Notes: a model not told the origin generated them from the letters alone. A stretch of 64,000 bases of DNA from Endothia cerciana (GCA_026119935.1 JALRMH010000081.1:29858-93857), one strand, 5' to 3'. Shown: positions 44,047-55,196, counted from the stretch's first letter. Numbers and translations are program-made.

Positions 44047-46215
44047 CGTGCCCCTGTTTACTCCTGTAAGGAGACCGCTTCAATATGCCTCGTCGCAGAA
44101 GCCCGGTGGTCTTCAAGCAAGGCGCCGGTCAACTTCGACGATTTGTCCCAGGAGCTCAAGCAGATGGCGGAGACAAAAGAAAGCCCAAAGTGAGCGGAAG
44201 ACCAAGAGGCTGAGGGCGAAAGGGGGGGGGGGGGCGGTCCTACAAGGATATGAACAGGCAGCGAGACACTGTAATACAAGTCCGACCTCCTGCCAGAGCA
44301 GATCGGAAGACGCTTGGCACAGGCATTATCTTTTCCTAAGCCCAGAGATTGCGCTGACCAACTTCATGGTTATCTTCGGGTCGGTGCCGTTGTTGGCATA
44401 GGCATTTGCCAAGACGGCCAGAGTGGAACTCAAAGACGTGGGCCGACCCCACTCAAGATAAGCCGGGGAGGATTCTCGAAATTGACTCTTGAAAACTGTT
44501 CAGCAGACCCAGACAGGTGTGCGTCGAGTGAGGCCCCGAGTGCGGGTCGGGCGGAAGGCTCTGGCGCGCTGTTCAGCCGCACTTCTGGATGTTTCTTCGC
44601 GCTCATGCAGGGCCTCGGGTTGACTGATCTGGGGAACATCAGCCCTGTGAGCCCCTGATGCCACGCCACGCCTCCTTATCAGCTGGTGTGGGTCAGAGCT
44701 AAAGCCTGGGCTGTCACGCCATGCGATGTCGACCCGTCAGCAGCTAGAGAACCTTGCCCGTATCTCCCACCTGGGCACCTGTGTACTTCGCTGGTAGGCC
44801 CGCGGCGGTCTGTGGAGCAGGCCGGGGGACGAGTTTGGTCGTCGAAGCCCGTGCTGCCCTCCTGTTTCCGCAGTCGACGCTCCACCGTGCTTGCATAGGC
44901 AGATGTCGATGCGAAAGATACAAAATACTGGCTGAAGCAGCACGCGAACGCCACGTGCGTCCCACCTCGAAGCGAGACCCGACAGTACGGATGACGGGCC
45001 GCCTACGATAGCGGGTACTGTCGATAGTCAAGCCTGTATACTGAATCCGGCTGTCTTGGGTATTACTATAGTAGTCGATTGCACGAGTCGATAACTGCCA
45101 TACACGGGCCGATATCGGTAGCAGCCGGTTGTTAGGTAATGGTGGTATAAATCACTACTTGACCTGAATCCGACTAATATTCACAGCCTCACGACCTAAC
45201 CTGTTCCATCGTCAGCTGATACAACCAACTCGAGGCCCACCCCTAGATGTGTGTCAAACAGTCCTGAAATACAATGACATGCGCGCAGGACGGAACGACT
45301 GCCGAACGTGCTGTTATCTGGTATCTCGCCAACACACCTAGGTTCTTGAAGTAATTAGGCTCATAAGTAATCATATTGCCGTTGCCCACTCCACGTAGAA
45401 GGACCAGGATGCCACCACACTTCATCCATCCCACCCGGAATCAATTATAAAACTTGGCATCTATTGAATTTCGGCTTGTAAGAAGAAGGAAACGGTACGA
45501 CCGTCATACGCTTCTTCTCTCCAACTAATTACATCCTTTACAGATAGTGCCGCACCAGGGAACATACCAGCATAAGATACTGCAGGAAATCAGAGCCGTG
45601 GACTTTGGGCACCTGTGGATGGGAAGGCGACTTGAGGCATGAAGGAGACTTTGCGGGGCATCACAGCTGCAAACTTTTGGTGGCAGGCTGCTGTTGTGGT
45701 CACGAGTGAGGATGCAGGGCTCGATGGCCCTGCGGCCAGGCTCCACGCTTGCCTGCATGGCAGTGCCTCCCTACGTACCATGTAAACTAGGCAGGTGACG
45801 ACGTGTCAGTGACTCTTGTTTAAGTCCTTCGTAAAGGTAGAGCCTATCATTGCTTTGGTCAAATGAATCCTCCTCCCGCTTTTAGCCCACCAGAAGTAGT
45901 CTCGCACCTACAATGCTACTCCCTGTCCAAAGCAGCTTCAACCTGTAGGCTGGCAAGCTGCGTGTCAGTATGCTTTTCCACATAAGCCGTATTGATACTT
46001 GCATGGGCTTCGCCACCTACAACGGTCGGCCCAGCCTCACAATTATTTGGGCGGTCACCATCACGCCTGGACGAGCTCTCTGGTCATTGCTGGGCTATAC
46101 AATAAAGTTCAAGGGGTACAGTAATGATACCGAGTGCCATCGGACTGTGTTGAGTTGGCTGTTGGCGGCCTGGAACAGATATATTTTCACAAAAGTCAAT
46201 TCTCCCAAAGAAGCA
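44047..46215. promoter_or_regulatory. Divergent intergenic region, ammonium transporter and sirtuin
   Basis: About 2.2 kb with no recognised gene. A G-run lies at 44221-44234 in the transporter's leader side. The plus-strand frame leading into the sirtuin starts at 45970 and reads into it without a stop, but that extension has no targeting-like or conserved sequence. The rest (44300-45960) shows no coding signal. Confidence 0.4.
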
Positions 46216-47283
46216 ATGCCAGAACTCAACCCCGAGTTCAAAGCTGAACTCCTGGCCAAGGCCAACGAGAGCCTGCAGCGACATTTCAAGCGCCTGGATG
46301 AAGAAGTCCAGCTCCGCGCGCAGGCCACTCCGCCGCCTAGTCAAGAGATGCTTGCAAGTCTCACAGAGCACCTCAGAGCATCTCGGAAAATTTTGGCTCT
46401 TTTTGGAGCTGGGCTCTCCGCATCGTCAGGCATCCCGACGTACCGAGGCCCTGGCGGATTCTGGAGGACCTACTCGGACCAGCAGCTCGCAACCCCTGGG
46501 GCGTTCAGGTCAGACCCGTGTCTTGTGTGGCAGTTCTATGAGCATAGGAGAGAGCAGGTCCTAGCAGCACAACCCAATGCGGCGCACTTCTCTCTGACGA
46601 AGCTCGCAGGCGTTAAGCCCGGCTTCTTGGCGGTGAATCAAAACGTTGATGGTACAGTAACCCGAATGCATTGTATATATCGAACCGTGCCTTGGTGGTC
46701 AGATTTGCTGACGGGTACGCCCATAGGCCTCTGTGAGAGAGCTGGTCATCCATCGGAGCAAATCGTCAACTACCACGGGTCCTTGTTTCGCGTGAGATGC
46801 ATTGACGGCGACTGCAGCTATAGGGCCGATGACTATAATGTGCCCATTGTGCCAGCCTCACAACAACCTTCGTCATCACCCGGGAACGACATGAATAGCG
46901 CGAGATTCCCACTCAAAGACATCAGCATCGAAGACCTCCCGCATTGCCCCCGTTGCAAGACGAGCCTGCTTAGGCCGGACGTTGTGTGGTTTGGTGAAAG
47001 TGTTCCGGAACATAACGCCGCGAGGGTCGAGGAATGGCTCAGTCAAGGCGAAACTTGCGATCTGATGCTCGTCATTGGAACATCGGCCATGGTGCATCCC
47101 GCTGCCGGCTACATACAGAAGGCGAGACAACGGGGCGCCCGGATAGCCTTTTTCAATCTAGATGTGAAAGCTGCGGGTGTGGCTAGGCCAGAGGACTCTG
47201 ACTGGTCTTTCACCGGGGACGCGGCCGAGCTGGTCCCTATGGCTCTAAAGGCGTTCCTTGAAGACGATGCGGGGGAAAATTGA
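46216..47283 (+). CDS. Sirtuin, class III (SIRT5-type NAD-dependent lysine deacylase)
   Basis: Two exons, 46216-46651 and 46727-47283, give 330 residues. The Rossmann core shows GAGLSASSGIPTYRG (about 64-78), NQNVDGLCERAGH and the catalytic NYHGS (His about 162). Zinc-binding Cys pairs follow (CIDGDC and CPRC), and LRPDVVWFGESVP and VIGTSAMVHPAAGY complete the NAD site. The FYEHRR segment (Tyr108 and Arg111) matches the pair that lets human SIRT5 bind succinyl- and malonyl-lysine, so deacylation of acidic acyl groups is a good prediction. The intron (46652-46726) is 75 bases with no in-frame stop; retention would insert 25 residues between NVDG and LCER, which would break a conserved motif. 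I chose MPELNPEFKAEL as start; localisation is unclear. Confidence 0.93.
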   Translation: MPELNPEFKAELLAKANESLQRHFKRLDEEVQLRAQATPPPSQEMLASLTEHLRASRKILALFGAGLSASSGIPTYRGPGGFWRTYSDQQLATPGAFRSDPCLVWQFYEHRREQVLAAQPNAAHFSLTKLAGVKPGFLAVNQNVDGTVTRMHCIYRTVPWWSDLLTGTPIGLCERAGHPSEQIVNYHGSLFRVRCIDGDCSYRADDYNVPIVPASQQPSSSPGNDMNSARFPLKDISIEDLPHCPRCKTSLLRPDVVWFGESVPEHNAARVEEWLSQGETCDLMLVIGTSAMVHPAAGYIQKARQRGARIAFFNLDVKAAGVARPEDSDWSFTGDAAELVPMALKAFLEDDAGEN

Positions 47284-47949
47284 TGTTCCGCCTACCAATA
47301 TGTCGAGATCAAAAGATTCCCGATGTACACTGACCGGACATAGTAGTTACCTCCAACATATTCGCTGGCCCTCTCTCGTTTTCCTAAGGCGTTTATGACC
47401 TTTCCCCCGGCAGGGGGGGGGGGGGTTGTGGACATCCAAGTCATACATGAGTAGACCTTCACCTTCTGTCTACTTGAATTGTGTCCGGGCTCACTTTACC
47501 ACCCCGCCCCAAGAAAACAAATTGAATAACGCAATTATAATGCACGGCTAGCGGATGCATGTACTTTTGATGGTATACTATGGTCAAAGCTTGGTATCAA
47601 GTAGTGGTCTTCAGGCGCCTTGCCAATAGTCCCAAAACTGCCTTGACAGTAGAACGCCCGATGGTCCTTGGTTTACTTGAAAAATGTTGCCCTTCTTCAT
47701 GCTTTCAGATTTGTTACTATGATGCACATTTCTCGGCCACAGGAAGCCTCAATGTAATTTTGAGGTCGGTTGCGGATGACTCGCAGAGACTAGGCCATCG
47801 TCACACTATCTCGCCCTCTGGTTGCAGTTCCTGATCCCCTAAGAGTCTAACCCTCTATATAAAAGATTCCAAGGCGACGGGCGTAATTCCATATGTTAGT
47901 TAGTATGAAGGCTGGGTCACAGTCCCCTGCCGCCCCAAGTTCAAGGCAG
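47284..47949. other. Convergent spacer
   Basis: This is the 3' region between the convergent sirtuin and the hydrolase gene, with a G-run at 47411-47423. No gene is recognised. Confidence 0.45.
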
Positions 47950-49716
47950 TTACCACCGCGGCCATATCGGCCAACCCGGATCCCTTGCGATCGTCAATTG
48001 TGCCATGTGTATTTCCATATCCTCAGGGTCCTCAAAATCTCTCAAAGCCGCGATGCTCTTTCCATCCTCTTTTGGCTTCAAGAAATACGGCCCGTCGACC
48101 TCGCACTGGGTGTGGCCGTCTGGTACCGTGCCGTTGTATAAGAAAGCCCGAACATGCTTTGCAAGACAGCTCGACGTTACGGCCACAGAACAATGGCCGA
48201 AACCCTTGACCTCCACGATTTCTGACCCTATAAAGGCCCTCTTGGCGGATCGAGCAGATACCAGTGGGCAGATGGGGTCGTAGGTGGTAGATAGGATGAG
48301 CAGGGGGTGTGCAGTTTTGACGCCGACTTTAGGCACATAATTATGTGTCCTGGGAACTATCCATTGCTGCTTTTGATATAGCCCGCCATTTTCAGTCGGA
48401 CCGAAGAGGCTCGCATTGACCACAGGCGCAATTATCTTGAGTGCAGAATGGCGTCCTTTGGGCCAGTTGTTCAGCCCGGCTTTGCCATCGTTGAAGGTGA
48501 CGAATTGATTGGCCTCGGACTCAAGGCCCCAAGAATCACCTCCGCCGTAGGCTAGAAACGCATCGGTTGCGTTTCCTTGAAGCAGCTTCGCAAGGCGATC
48601 TGCGAGCCCATACCACTGGGCCGGCTTGTACAGAGCGGGAAAGATACCGGCATACAAAATCTTGGAATGGTCAAGAGTTCCCCAACTTGTATTGTTGATG
48701 TAGACGCTCAATGGCTCATCGTATAGGCTCTCTGCCAGTCCGAGAACCTTGTCCATAAGCTCTTCTTTGGACTTTGAAAGCGTGGACAGGGTGCAGTTCT
48801 CTTCTGCTTTGAGACATTCCTCGAAGAAGCCTTCGAGAACGTGCACCGTATCGCTGAAGTCCTCCTCGCTCGCAAGCGCTTCATACCAGTCGAATTGGTT
48901 GACCACACCGTCGATAATAACGCGTTTGGACCGTTCGGGGAAAAGACCGGCGTAGGTCTGGCCAAGCAATGTTCCGTAGCTGAAACCCCAGTAAATCATG
49001 CTTTCTTGGCCCACGGCATCAAGAATGCTGTTCATATCTGCAGCTGTTTGAGGCGTGTTGATGTATAGTCCGTGTTCACCCATAGTTTCGGCGCAAGCTT
49101 GGACGAAATTCTGGGCAAAGGCATACGCCTCCGGGCTGTCCTCGATAACTCTGGAATCCCTGACCTGAGACAGAGAACGCCGAGTGTCCGCATCAGGGTA
49201 GCAGGCAGCTTGAGGGGTGGAGCTATTTACACCTCTTGGATCGAAAGACAATAAATGGAAACCCTCGCCAACGATGGTGCTGAGCTGCTCACCACGCCTG
49301 AACAGAAACTCCATACCGGAGCCTCCTGGGCCACCCGGATTGAGAAGAAGGTTCTTGGTAGCGTCCTTGCCGCGCATGCGGATCAGCGGAATGGTGAAGA
49401 CTTTGTCGCCCGAATTGCTGGAGTTGAACTGGTCCATGGGAACTGTGATGGTCGAACACTCCACTTGTCGCCCCTTGATATCACCACAGGCCTCCCACAT
49501 GATGTGCTCTCCTTCGTAGCTATAGCGACCAATTCTGTGGTTCTCACAATGATGACGCGTGGATACGCGCCAGGACAGATGTATCATGGCGAGGAAGACC
49601 AGAACGCTGCCTGCCAGAAGTAATCTGGGTGACTTGAGACGTCTGTGACGGCGAGCATCCTTTCGAGGCTGCCCAGGCGGCGCGGTCGGACCCAGGAAGG
49701 GCTGCTTCTCATCCAT
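47950..49716 (-). CDS. Membrane-anchored TAP-like serine hydrolase
   Basis: A single exon of 588 residues. An N-terminal basic stretch is followed by one membrane segment (about 31-50, LLLAGSVLVFLAMIHLSWRV), so a type II orientation is likely. The alpha/beta hydrolase fold carries NPGGPGGSG (126-134, oxyanion region), GFSYGT with nucleophile Ser246, YDPICP with Asp480, and GFGHCS with His508. This is the pattern of tripeptidyl aminopeptidase-like hydrolases (TAP C-terminal type), usually secreted or surface exopeptidases. ECSTITVPMD near residue 86 is also typical. Several NxS/T sites fit an extracytoplasmic domain. It is convergent with the sirtuin gene. Confidence 0.9.
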   Translation of the reverse strand: MDEKQPFLGPTAPPGQPRKDARRHRRLKSPRLLLAGSVLVFLAMIHLSWRVSTRHHCENHRIGRYSYEGEHIMWEACGDIKGRQVECSTITVPMDQFNSSNSGDKVFTIPLIRMRGKDATKNLLLNPGGPGGSGMEFLFRRGEQLSTIVGEGFHLLSFDPRGVNSSTPQAACYPDADTRRSLSQVRDSRVIEDSPEAYAFAQNFVQACAETMGEHGLYINTPQTAADMNSILDAVGQESMIYWGFSYGTLLGQTYAGLFPERSKRVIIDGVVNQFDWYEALASEEDFSDTVHVLEGFFEECLKAEENCTLSTLSKSKEELMDKVLGLAESLYDEPLSVYINNTSWGTLDHSKILYAGIFPALYKPAQWYGLADRLAKLLQGNATDAFLAYGGGDSWGLESEANQFVTFNDGKAGLNNWPKGRHSALKIIAPVVNASLFGPTENGGLYQKQQWIVPRTHNYVPKVGVKTAHPLLILSTTYDPICPLVSARSAKRAFIGSEIVEVKGFGHCSVAVTSSCLAKHVRAFLYNGTVPDGHTQCEVDGPYFLKPKEDGKSIAALRDFEDPEDMEIHMAQLTIARDPGWPIWPRW

Positions 49717-50328
49717 GGTTGTCTATATGGGACGAACTGAACCAGGCCTGATGCAGAAACAGGGTACAGAACCCTTATCTCCACGAAGCTTCTTGCCGTT
49801 GTTTACTTGGTAGGTTGCTTCTAAGCATGTCACGGGTCCCCGCACGTAACCCGTACCAGGTGGGCTAGTAAGCAGCGGAAAAAAGTCTCCCCGAAGGTTG
49901 CAGTTCGCTACATAGTAGTAGCGTACCAGCTACTACAGCCTCCGCCCCTAACATGAATTTCTGCAAGCACATCGTATGTAGCTATGATCTGTATACTCTC
50001 AGAGTTAGAGGTATATGCATAGCTAGGTATTGTGACACCATAGCTTGAGGGGGCATTGGATGTGCCATGGCTGCACCCTGCCAACCATGCAGCTTCGAGC
50101 CGCTGGCAATGCTACTATGAAGATCCGTCCATGAAGAGTGAGTGTATTCTACCTGGAATAATCGAGCGTAGTAAACAAACTAGCGATACTGATTTTCTAA
50201 CACAAAGGCACGCTCACGTGCGCAGTAGCAAGGAATTCAATGCAGCCGGCACATTCTTCATATCCATAAATTGCGGTATATTAAGACGCTCGCTGACCAA
50301 AACTTTCAAGTCAACTTGTTCTGCCTGA
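49717..50328. other. Spacer upstream of hydrolase gene
   Basis: This includes the hydrolase promoter. A TAC/GTA-rich block at 49905-49945 is similar to others in the window. No gene is recognised. Confidence 0.4.
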
Positions 50329-51506
50329 TCACTTGCGATATCTCCTACTTCACTCTTCAGAGATCTACATTCCTTCGGCTATGGCGGCACAGAGTGCTTG
50401 CTTTTCAACATTCCGTTGAACGGCAATTTCGATGCGGATCAAAGCGGTTCTGATACTTACTATGATCGAGGCTGCGTCTCGTCGACACCATTCTCTTCAA
50501 GCTCGCTCACCACCACCAAACAACCACGCTGGATATCCAAAAGACAGCGGCCACAGCTGCATCCACCAAAGTGACCACAAACAGCGCTGGCAAAGCAACA
50601 GCTGCCAGCAGTTCCTTTCCTAAGTCCTCGTCCTCAACCACTCAGGCTCTCACATCATCTACCAGCTCCGGGGCCTCCTCGGACTCCACATCGACCGCGA
50701 CCTCATCCGGGGCGTCTACAGGAAGTAACCGTGCCAGCCGGTTGCGATTTTACGACAATTATAAACATGACTGCCTTCAGCTGGTTCAACTCAACGCACA
50801 ATCTGGACTGCGTCAATGCAAGCTTCCCTTGGGATGACCCAAGTATGCTGGAATTCTACGAACGTGTCTGCAAACAGCGACCCTAGCTGCACCTGCACTC
50901 CTTATTGCTACACTGGTCTCCCCTCTGTGGCGTATCAGCCTCTTGGCTTCGGGGCCCCCGATACCGTCGGCGTTGATTTCGATTGCCAAAGCTCAACATG
51001 CTTGGCTGCCAACCCTCAGCCGAGCCGTCGAAACGAGCTTGGAGGAAGGCATTTCGATTGTGGAAGTGCCGCTGCTATCATCGGGTTCACTGTGTCTTCG
51101 GATCAATACTCGGGAAATATGAGTGGTATCTACTATTACGCATATCACGGTGCGACATGTATCAGAAAGGCACCAACGTGCACTGCTACTTTCCCACTAA
51201 TCTGCTCGCGTGGGTCCGGGAACAATGCCACATGTACTTTGGCGCTACCGGTGCCTCTGACTCCGTCAGGATGGCTGTAGATCAAGTCTATGTCCTGGTC
51301 TAACGTTGGCTTTCCAACGGGCTGAATAGCCTCACAAGGTTGGCTGCAGGCGTTGAATTTACTTGTTCCGCGGGCCCAACTCTTGTGGAAAGTGAGGGTT
51401 CTGTTACTTGCCGAGTAGAACCGGCTGGACATACCTTTGAATATCCTTCCGCGAGGGAATGTCGACGTCGGTGGCCGAGGCTATCAGGCGGGATCAGACG
51501 GGAATG
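50329..51506 (+). pseudogene. Frame-broken relic of a secreted Ser-rich protein
   Basis: Protein-like peptides follow one another in different plus-strand frames with no intron signals between them. They are: a Cys-containing segment (RDLHSFGYGGTECLLFNIPL, then FDADQSGSDTYYDRGCVSS) near 50355-50500; a Ser/Thr-rich mucin-like stretch near 50530-50740; VPAGCDFTTIINMTAFSWFN, then STHNLDCVNASFPWDDPSML, ending in a stop at about 50886; CTCTPYCYTGLPSVAYQPLG near 50890-50950; and GVEFTCSAGPTLVESEGSVT near 51348-51420. Single-base indels would explain the shifts. I cannot name the family. It may be a decayed surface or secreted protein, or sequencing errors in a live gene. Ends are approximate. Confidence 0.4.
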
Positions 51507-52418
51507 ATGGAAGACTCCCTGCGGGAACCCCGATTTGAAAGGGCAGTTAAGTTCTATTCCCTTAGTTTGACAGGATGTGAAGCCGACCTCATACGTGCTG
51601 CTCTGAATCACAACCAGATGACTCTCCACTGCACGCCCGTAGGCTACATTCGATCGTAGTCGTGCTAGCCTAACCGGCCATTATTCCTCGTACATTATAT
51701 ATGCACCGTGTTTCGTTTCGGGGTTCATAGCACACCATCTCAGCACGCAGCAATCTCCTGAAGCTCAAACTCCGAGGACAGACCACCCCGCAACCGAGAC
51801 TATTACCTTCCCCTCAGGGGGCCCTCGGATCTCACCGAGAGGGGCGCCTCAAGCAGGAACTTGTCTCCTAAGGATCGGCCTGTTCCTTCATCTAAAGATG
51901 AACCACCGCCTCCTTCAGCCCGTCGTTCTCTTGCATCTGTGACCAGCTGCTCAGCTTTAACCTGCGCCAACCATCCCCAAAAGCAATCCTCTTCTCCAGT
52001 TTCGTCCCTCTCGGTCTGTCACGTGTACAGTTATTATTCTCCGCGGCCGCTTGAACACCAATGATCTTCATCGATCGTGAGTGGCGCTGAAAGTGGGCTC
52101 TGAAGACCCATAGATCGGTAGTATTTTCGATGGCCCGCCGTTGTTAAATGGTGGGGAGCTTCCACATCAGTGCTATGTTGTTCTTAGATCTCAACCATTG
52201 GGCCTCGATCATCATCATCCAAGCCTTCTCTCCCTGTTCCAGTGCGAACAGCTATATCTTGATGCCGCGTTTTCGAAAGGTCAGATACGCCCTCGTGCCG
52301 GTAAGGATGAATGACTGCGAGACATCACGAGCGCAACATGAGGTCGTATCTGCTACAACATTAATCTCCTGCTAGTGCAGGTCTTGACGGTGGGCGTGGC
52401 CGCATAGATGGCCAGTCA
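51507..52418. other. Intergenic region
   Basis: No recognisable gene. A Ser/Pro-rich frame at 51861-52064 is short and unsupported. This is the 3' side of the CCCH gene. Confidence 0.4.
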
Positions 52419-53996
52419 CTAGACTGAAGTGTAGCCCAAGCGGGTGTTGCCTCCGTCGTCCTCGTCCTTGTCCTCGTCTTCGGTAACGGAAGCGGTCACC
52501 GATGAGGTGTGGTTAGATTCCCCATTACTGGCCTGCCGACCCGCGGTGGCTGGGACGTAACGGTCGACAGCCAGTTCGACGAAGTGCAAAGGAAAGTTTA
52601 GCTTGCAAAAGGCCTTGCCCGTACCATAATATTTGCAGTCCGGCTTTTGACAGACGAGGCCGAAGGTGCAGACTGCATTTCGGCAATTGAAGCGCCTAGG
52701 GCAGGGCAGGGAGCGTGAAACCCATCCGAGGGTGGGTTTGAGATCCTCGTCGAGGTGGGCGTGGTCGTACTCGCAACCCGGAGCGCTGCACGAGCCCGTC
52801 AGCTGCTTAGCATTGCACAGCTTTCCACGGGCAGTACGAGTCTTGAGGCGAGCCTCGGCGTCGGGGGTGGGTTGCGGCATATAGGCGTCTAGACGCTGGC
52901 CATACTTATTGACGGCTACTTGGCCGCCTGGGATGTTTTCTTTCCTGGGTAGTTGTCTCAAAAGGTCGACTTGCTGCAGGTAGGTCTTCTGGGGGCCCTC
53001 GCAAGCGCTGGTTGGGCTCCCTACGCCATCATAGTCGGAAGGCCCGTTCTCGGGTCACCAATCTCGAGGGCGCCTCGAGCTGTCACGAACGGGCAGGGTC
53101 GTCAGCTGCGGGTTGGCGTGCAGCTTCTTGCAGGCATCGCCATATCTGCACTTTCCCACTTTGTAAAACGGACAGACCTCGCCAGATCCTGGCAGCTGGG
53201 CCTTCGCAGCGGCCGGAGACGAGGGCGCCATGGGCCGGGCAGGGTTGTTGTGCGACAGGGTCTGGAGTGGTTTGGGATAGATGGCGTCCAGGGCAGAACC
53301 GGCCGGACGGAAGACGCCAGGCAGCTCCTCGATGTCCAGACCAAGCTTGGTGAACTCGTCGTGGAACAACAGGCCGGGCGTCTTGATGAGGGTGAAGCGG
53401 CCGCTGTGGTTCCGGTACTGCGTGAGGTCGGAAACATAGCCGGCGTCGTGGCAGGCAGCAAAGTAGATATGCTTACACTAGGCGTTCTCAGCATAAAGCC
53501 GCAGCAGCCCCCGGAGCTTGAAGTCGGCGTTCTCCTTGAGCTCGCCGGCGTCGACAAAGTCGGTGAGGGGGTAGGACCTGTTGAAATTGGCGATGAAGGG
53601 GGCCAGGGAGCGCTTCTCGGCGCCGGTGAGGCCTGCCCTGTTCAGGGCCTTGGACAGGCCGGTGACGTTGGCATAGACGCGGACCACGGTCTCGCAGTAC
53701 TCGAGGCCCTTCCGGCGCAGGCTCGCCGTGATGACGCCGTTCAGCAGCTGGGCAGCCCGAGAGCCACCCTCGGCGCCGGCAGCGACGAGGACCAGGACAA
53801 AAGGGTTGCGCTCCTGGCCGCGCGCCAGCTGCTTGTAGCGCTCTCGTGTCTCCCGCTCCTCCTCGTAGTCGCTCTTGAGGCGCTTGTACTTCTCAAGCAG
53901 CATCTCATAACCGTCGAGGATGGCCGTGAGGGCATCATCGCGGCGGTAGTCGGCCAGCTGTTTCGCAGCGTCCTCGATCTCCTTGTCGGTCAACAT
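52419..53996 (-). pseudogene. CCCH zinc-finger protein gene with two in-frame stops
   Basis: From ATG 53996 to the stop at 52419 one frame of 526 codons reads as protein but is broken by TAG at 53480-53478 (codon 173) and TGA at 53057-53055 (codon 314). The first part has a coiled coil (DGYEMLLEKYKRLKSDYEEE) and the domain segment GLEYCETVVRVYANVTGLSK. The middle continues CKHIYFAACHDAGYVSDLTQ and holds a CCCH finger (CPFYKVGKCRYGDACKKLH). The last part has more Cys/His clusters (CNAKQLTGSCSAPGCEYDH and CRNAVCTFGLVCQKPDC). CAG to TAG and CGA to TGA would restore sense codons by single C-to-T changes. No splice pair removes either stop in frame. I read it as a recently inactivated gene; stop read-through or sequencing error are alternatives. 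The intact family would bind RNA or DNA. Confidence 0.75.
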
Positions 53997-54650
53997 CCTG
54001 GCTCTCGCTGACGGTCAAGGTCGAAGGGGGGGTGGGGGCGGTGCAGCAGGCGGGGGTCGGCAGCGATGGCGCTGACGACCATGGGGCGACCCAGGGAGGT
54101 TATCTAGCCTCGCTCAGACGCTCAGCCTCTTGTCCCTGTGCCTCTCGAGACCCTGGGATGTCGGCGTGGTACCTTTTGTTGAGCGGATGCGGGTTGCCAA
54201 GATGCTGGGAGTGGTGCAATGTGGTGTGGGGAGAAGAGGAGGGTGTGTGAAATCCCAGACACAGCGGGTGTCAACATCCGGTATTTTCTTTTTCCTTTTT
54301 TTCTTCTTTTTTTTTTCTCTTCCCCCCTTCTTCCACTTTTTGTGAGGATGGATCGTTTGCCCGTCACTGGCAACCTGGCTGGCTGGTTGGCTGCCGGCAA
54401 TGACGATGCAGTGCAGTGCAGCGCAATCCATCCGTCGCCCAATCTGCCTGCGTCTAAGGTGGTCACCTCTGCTTGGTGATGGTCTGGATCTGTCAGTGAG
54501 GTGAGATGAGGGCTCTGATTAGTAGACGGTGGAGTAAACTCATCTACGCTGCCCTTGAGACTTGCCTAGGGATATCTCTTGAGCATGTACCATAGTACAG
54601 ACTCTGTCACTGCCTGCACCCCTGACTCCCCTGGGGGTACCTGCCGGACT

Positions 54651-54684
54651 CTAGCGGGCCCTAGCGGGCCCTAGCGGGCCCTAG
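54651..54684. repeat. CTAGCGGGCC tandem repeat
   Basis: Three perfect ten-base copies plus a partial fourth. Each junction creates GGGCCC, so the array is self-complementary and could form hairpins. Confidence 0.9.
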
Positions 54685-55150
54685 AGACACCCCCGCAGAC
54701 ACGAGCCGCGGGATGTGAGCGGCGATGTTGCCTCCAGGGCCCCAGCCCGTGCTGCCAGCCTATGCATAGTGGAAACATGCCGTGGGTCAAGGTACATAAC
54801 ACATCCCACAGGGGCCTTCACTGGAGGACTTTGTCCTCGTTAGCCAGACAGAACCCAACCGCACCGCCCAGAGGCATACTACTATGTAGTACTTACTATA
54901 CTATGCAGCCACCCCTGTGATTGGCAGGCGCACACTCGAGGGCGGGTGGGACCTCTCAGAGAAATCATGAGTACTGAATGCAGATCCAGGCCCTCATGAC
55001 AGGATGGCCATATCGAGTGACGCAAAAACACGAGACGCATCCATAGGGGGGCCGGGAGACCCTGAAATCCTGCATGAGCAGTGTGGCGCAGGGCCCCGAA
55101 CTGAAACCGCCCGTCATCTCATCTTCTCTCCTCGAACAACACCCAACAAT

Positions 55151-55196
55151 ATCCATCCATCCATCCATCCATCCACCCATCCATCCTTCTCCTCAC
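55151..55196. repeat. (ATCC)n microsatellite
   Basis: About ten ATCC units with one CACC interruption, upstream of the LysM gene. Confidence 0.9.

Noticed and set aside
53020..53057. A 38-base intron that would remove the second stop in the CCCH gene
   Set aside because: It is too short for a fungal intron and would shift the frame away from the downstream zinc-finger sequence.
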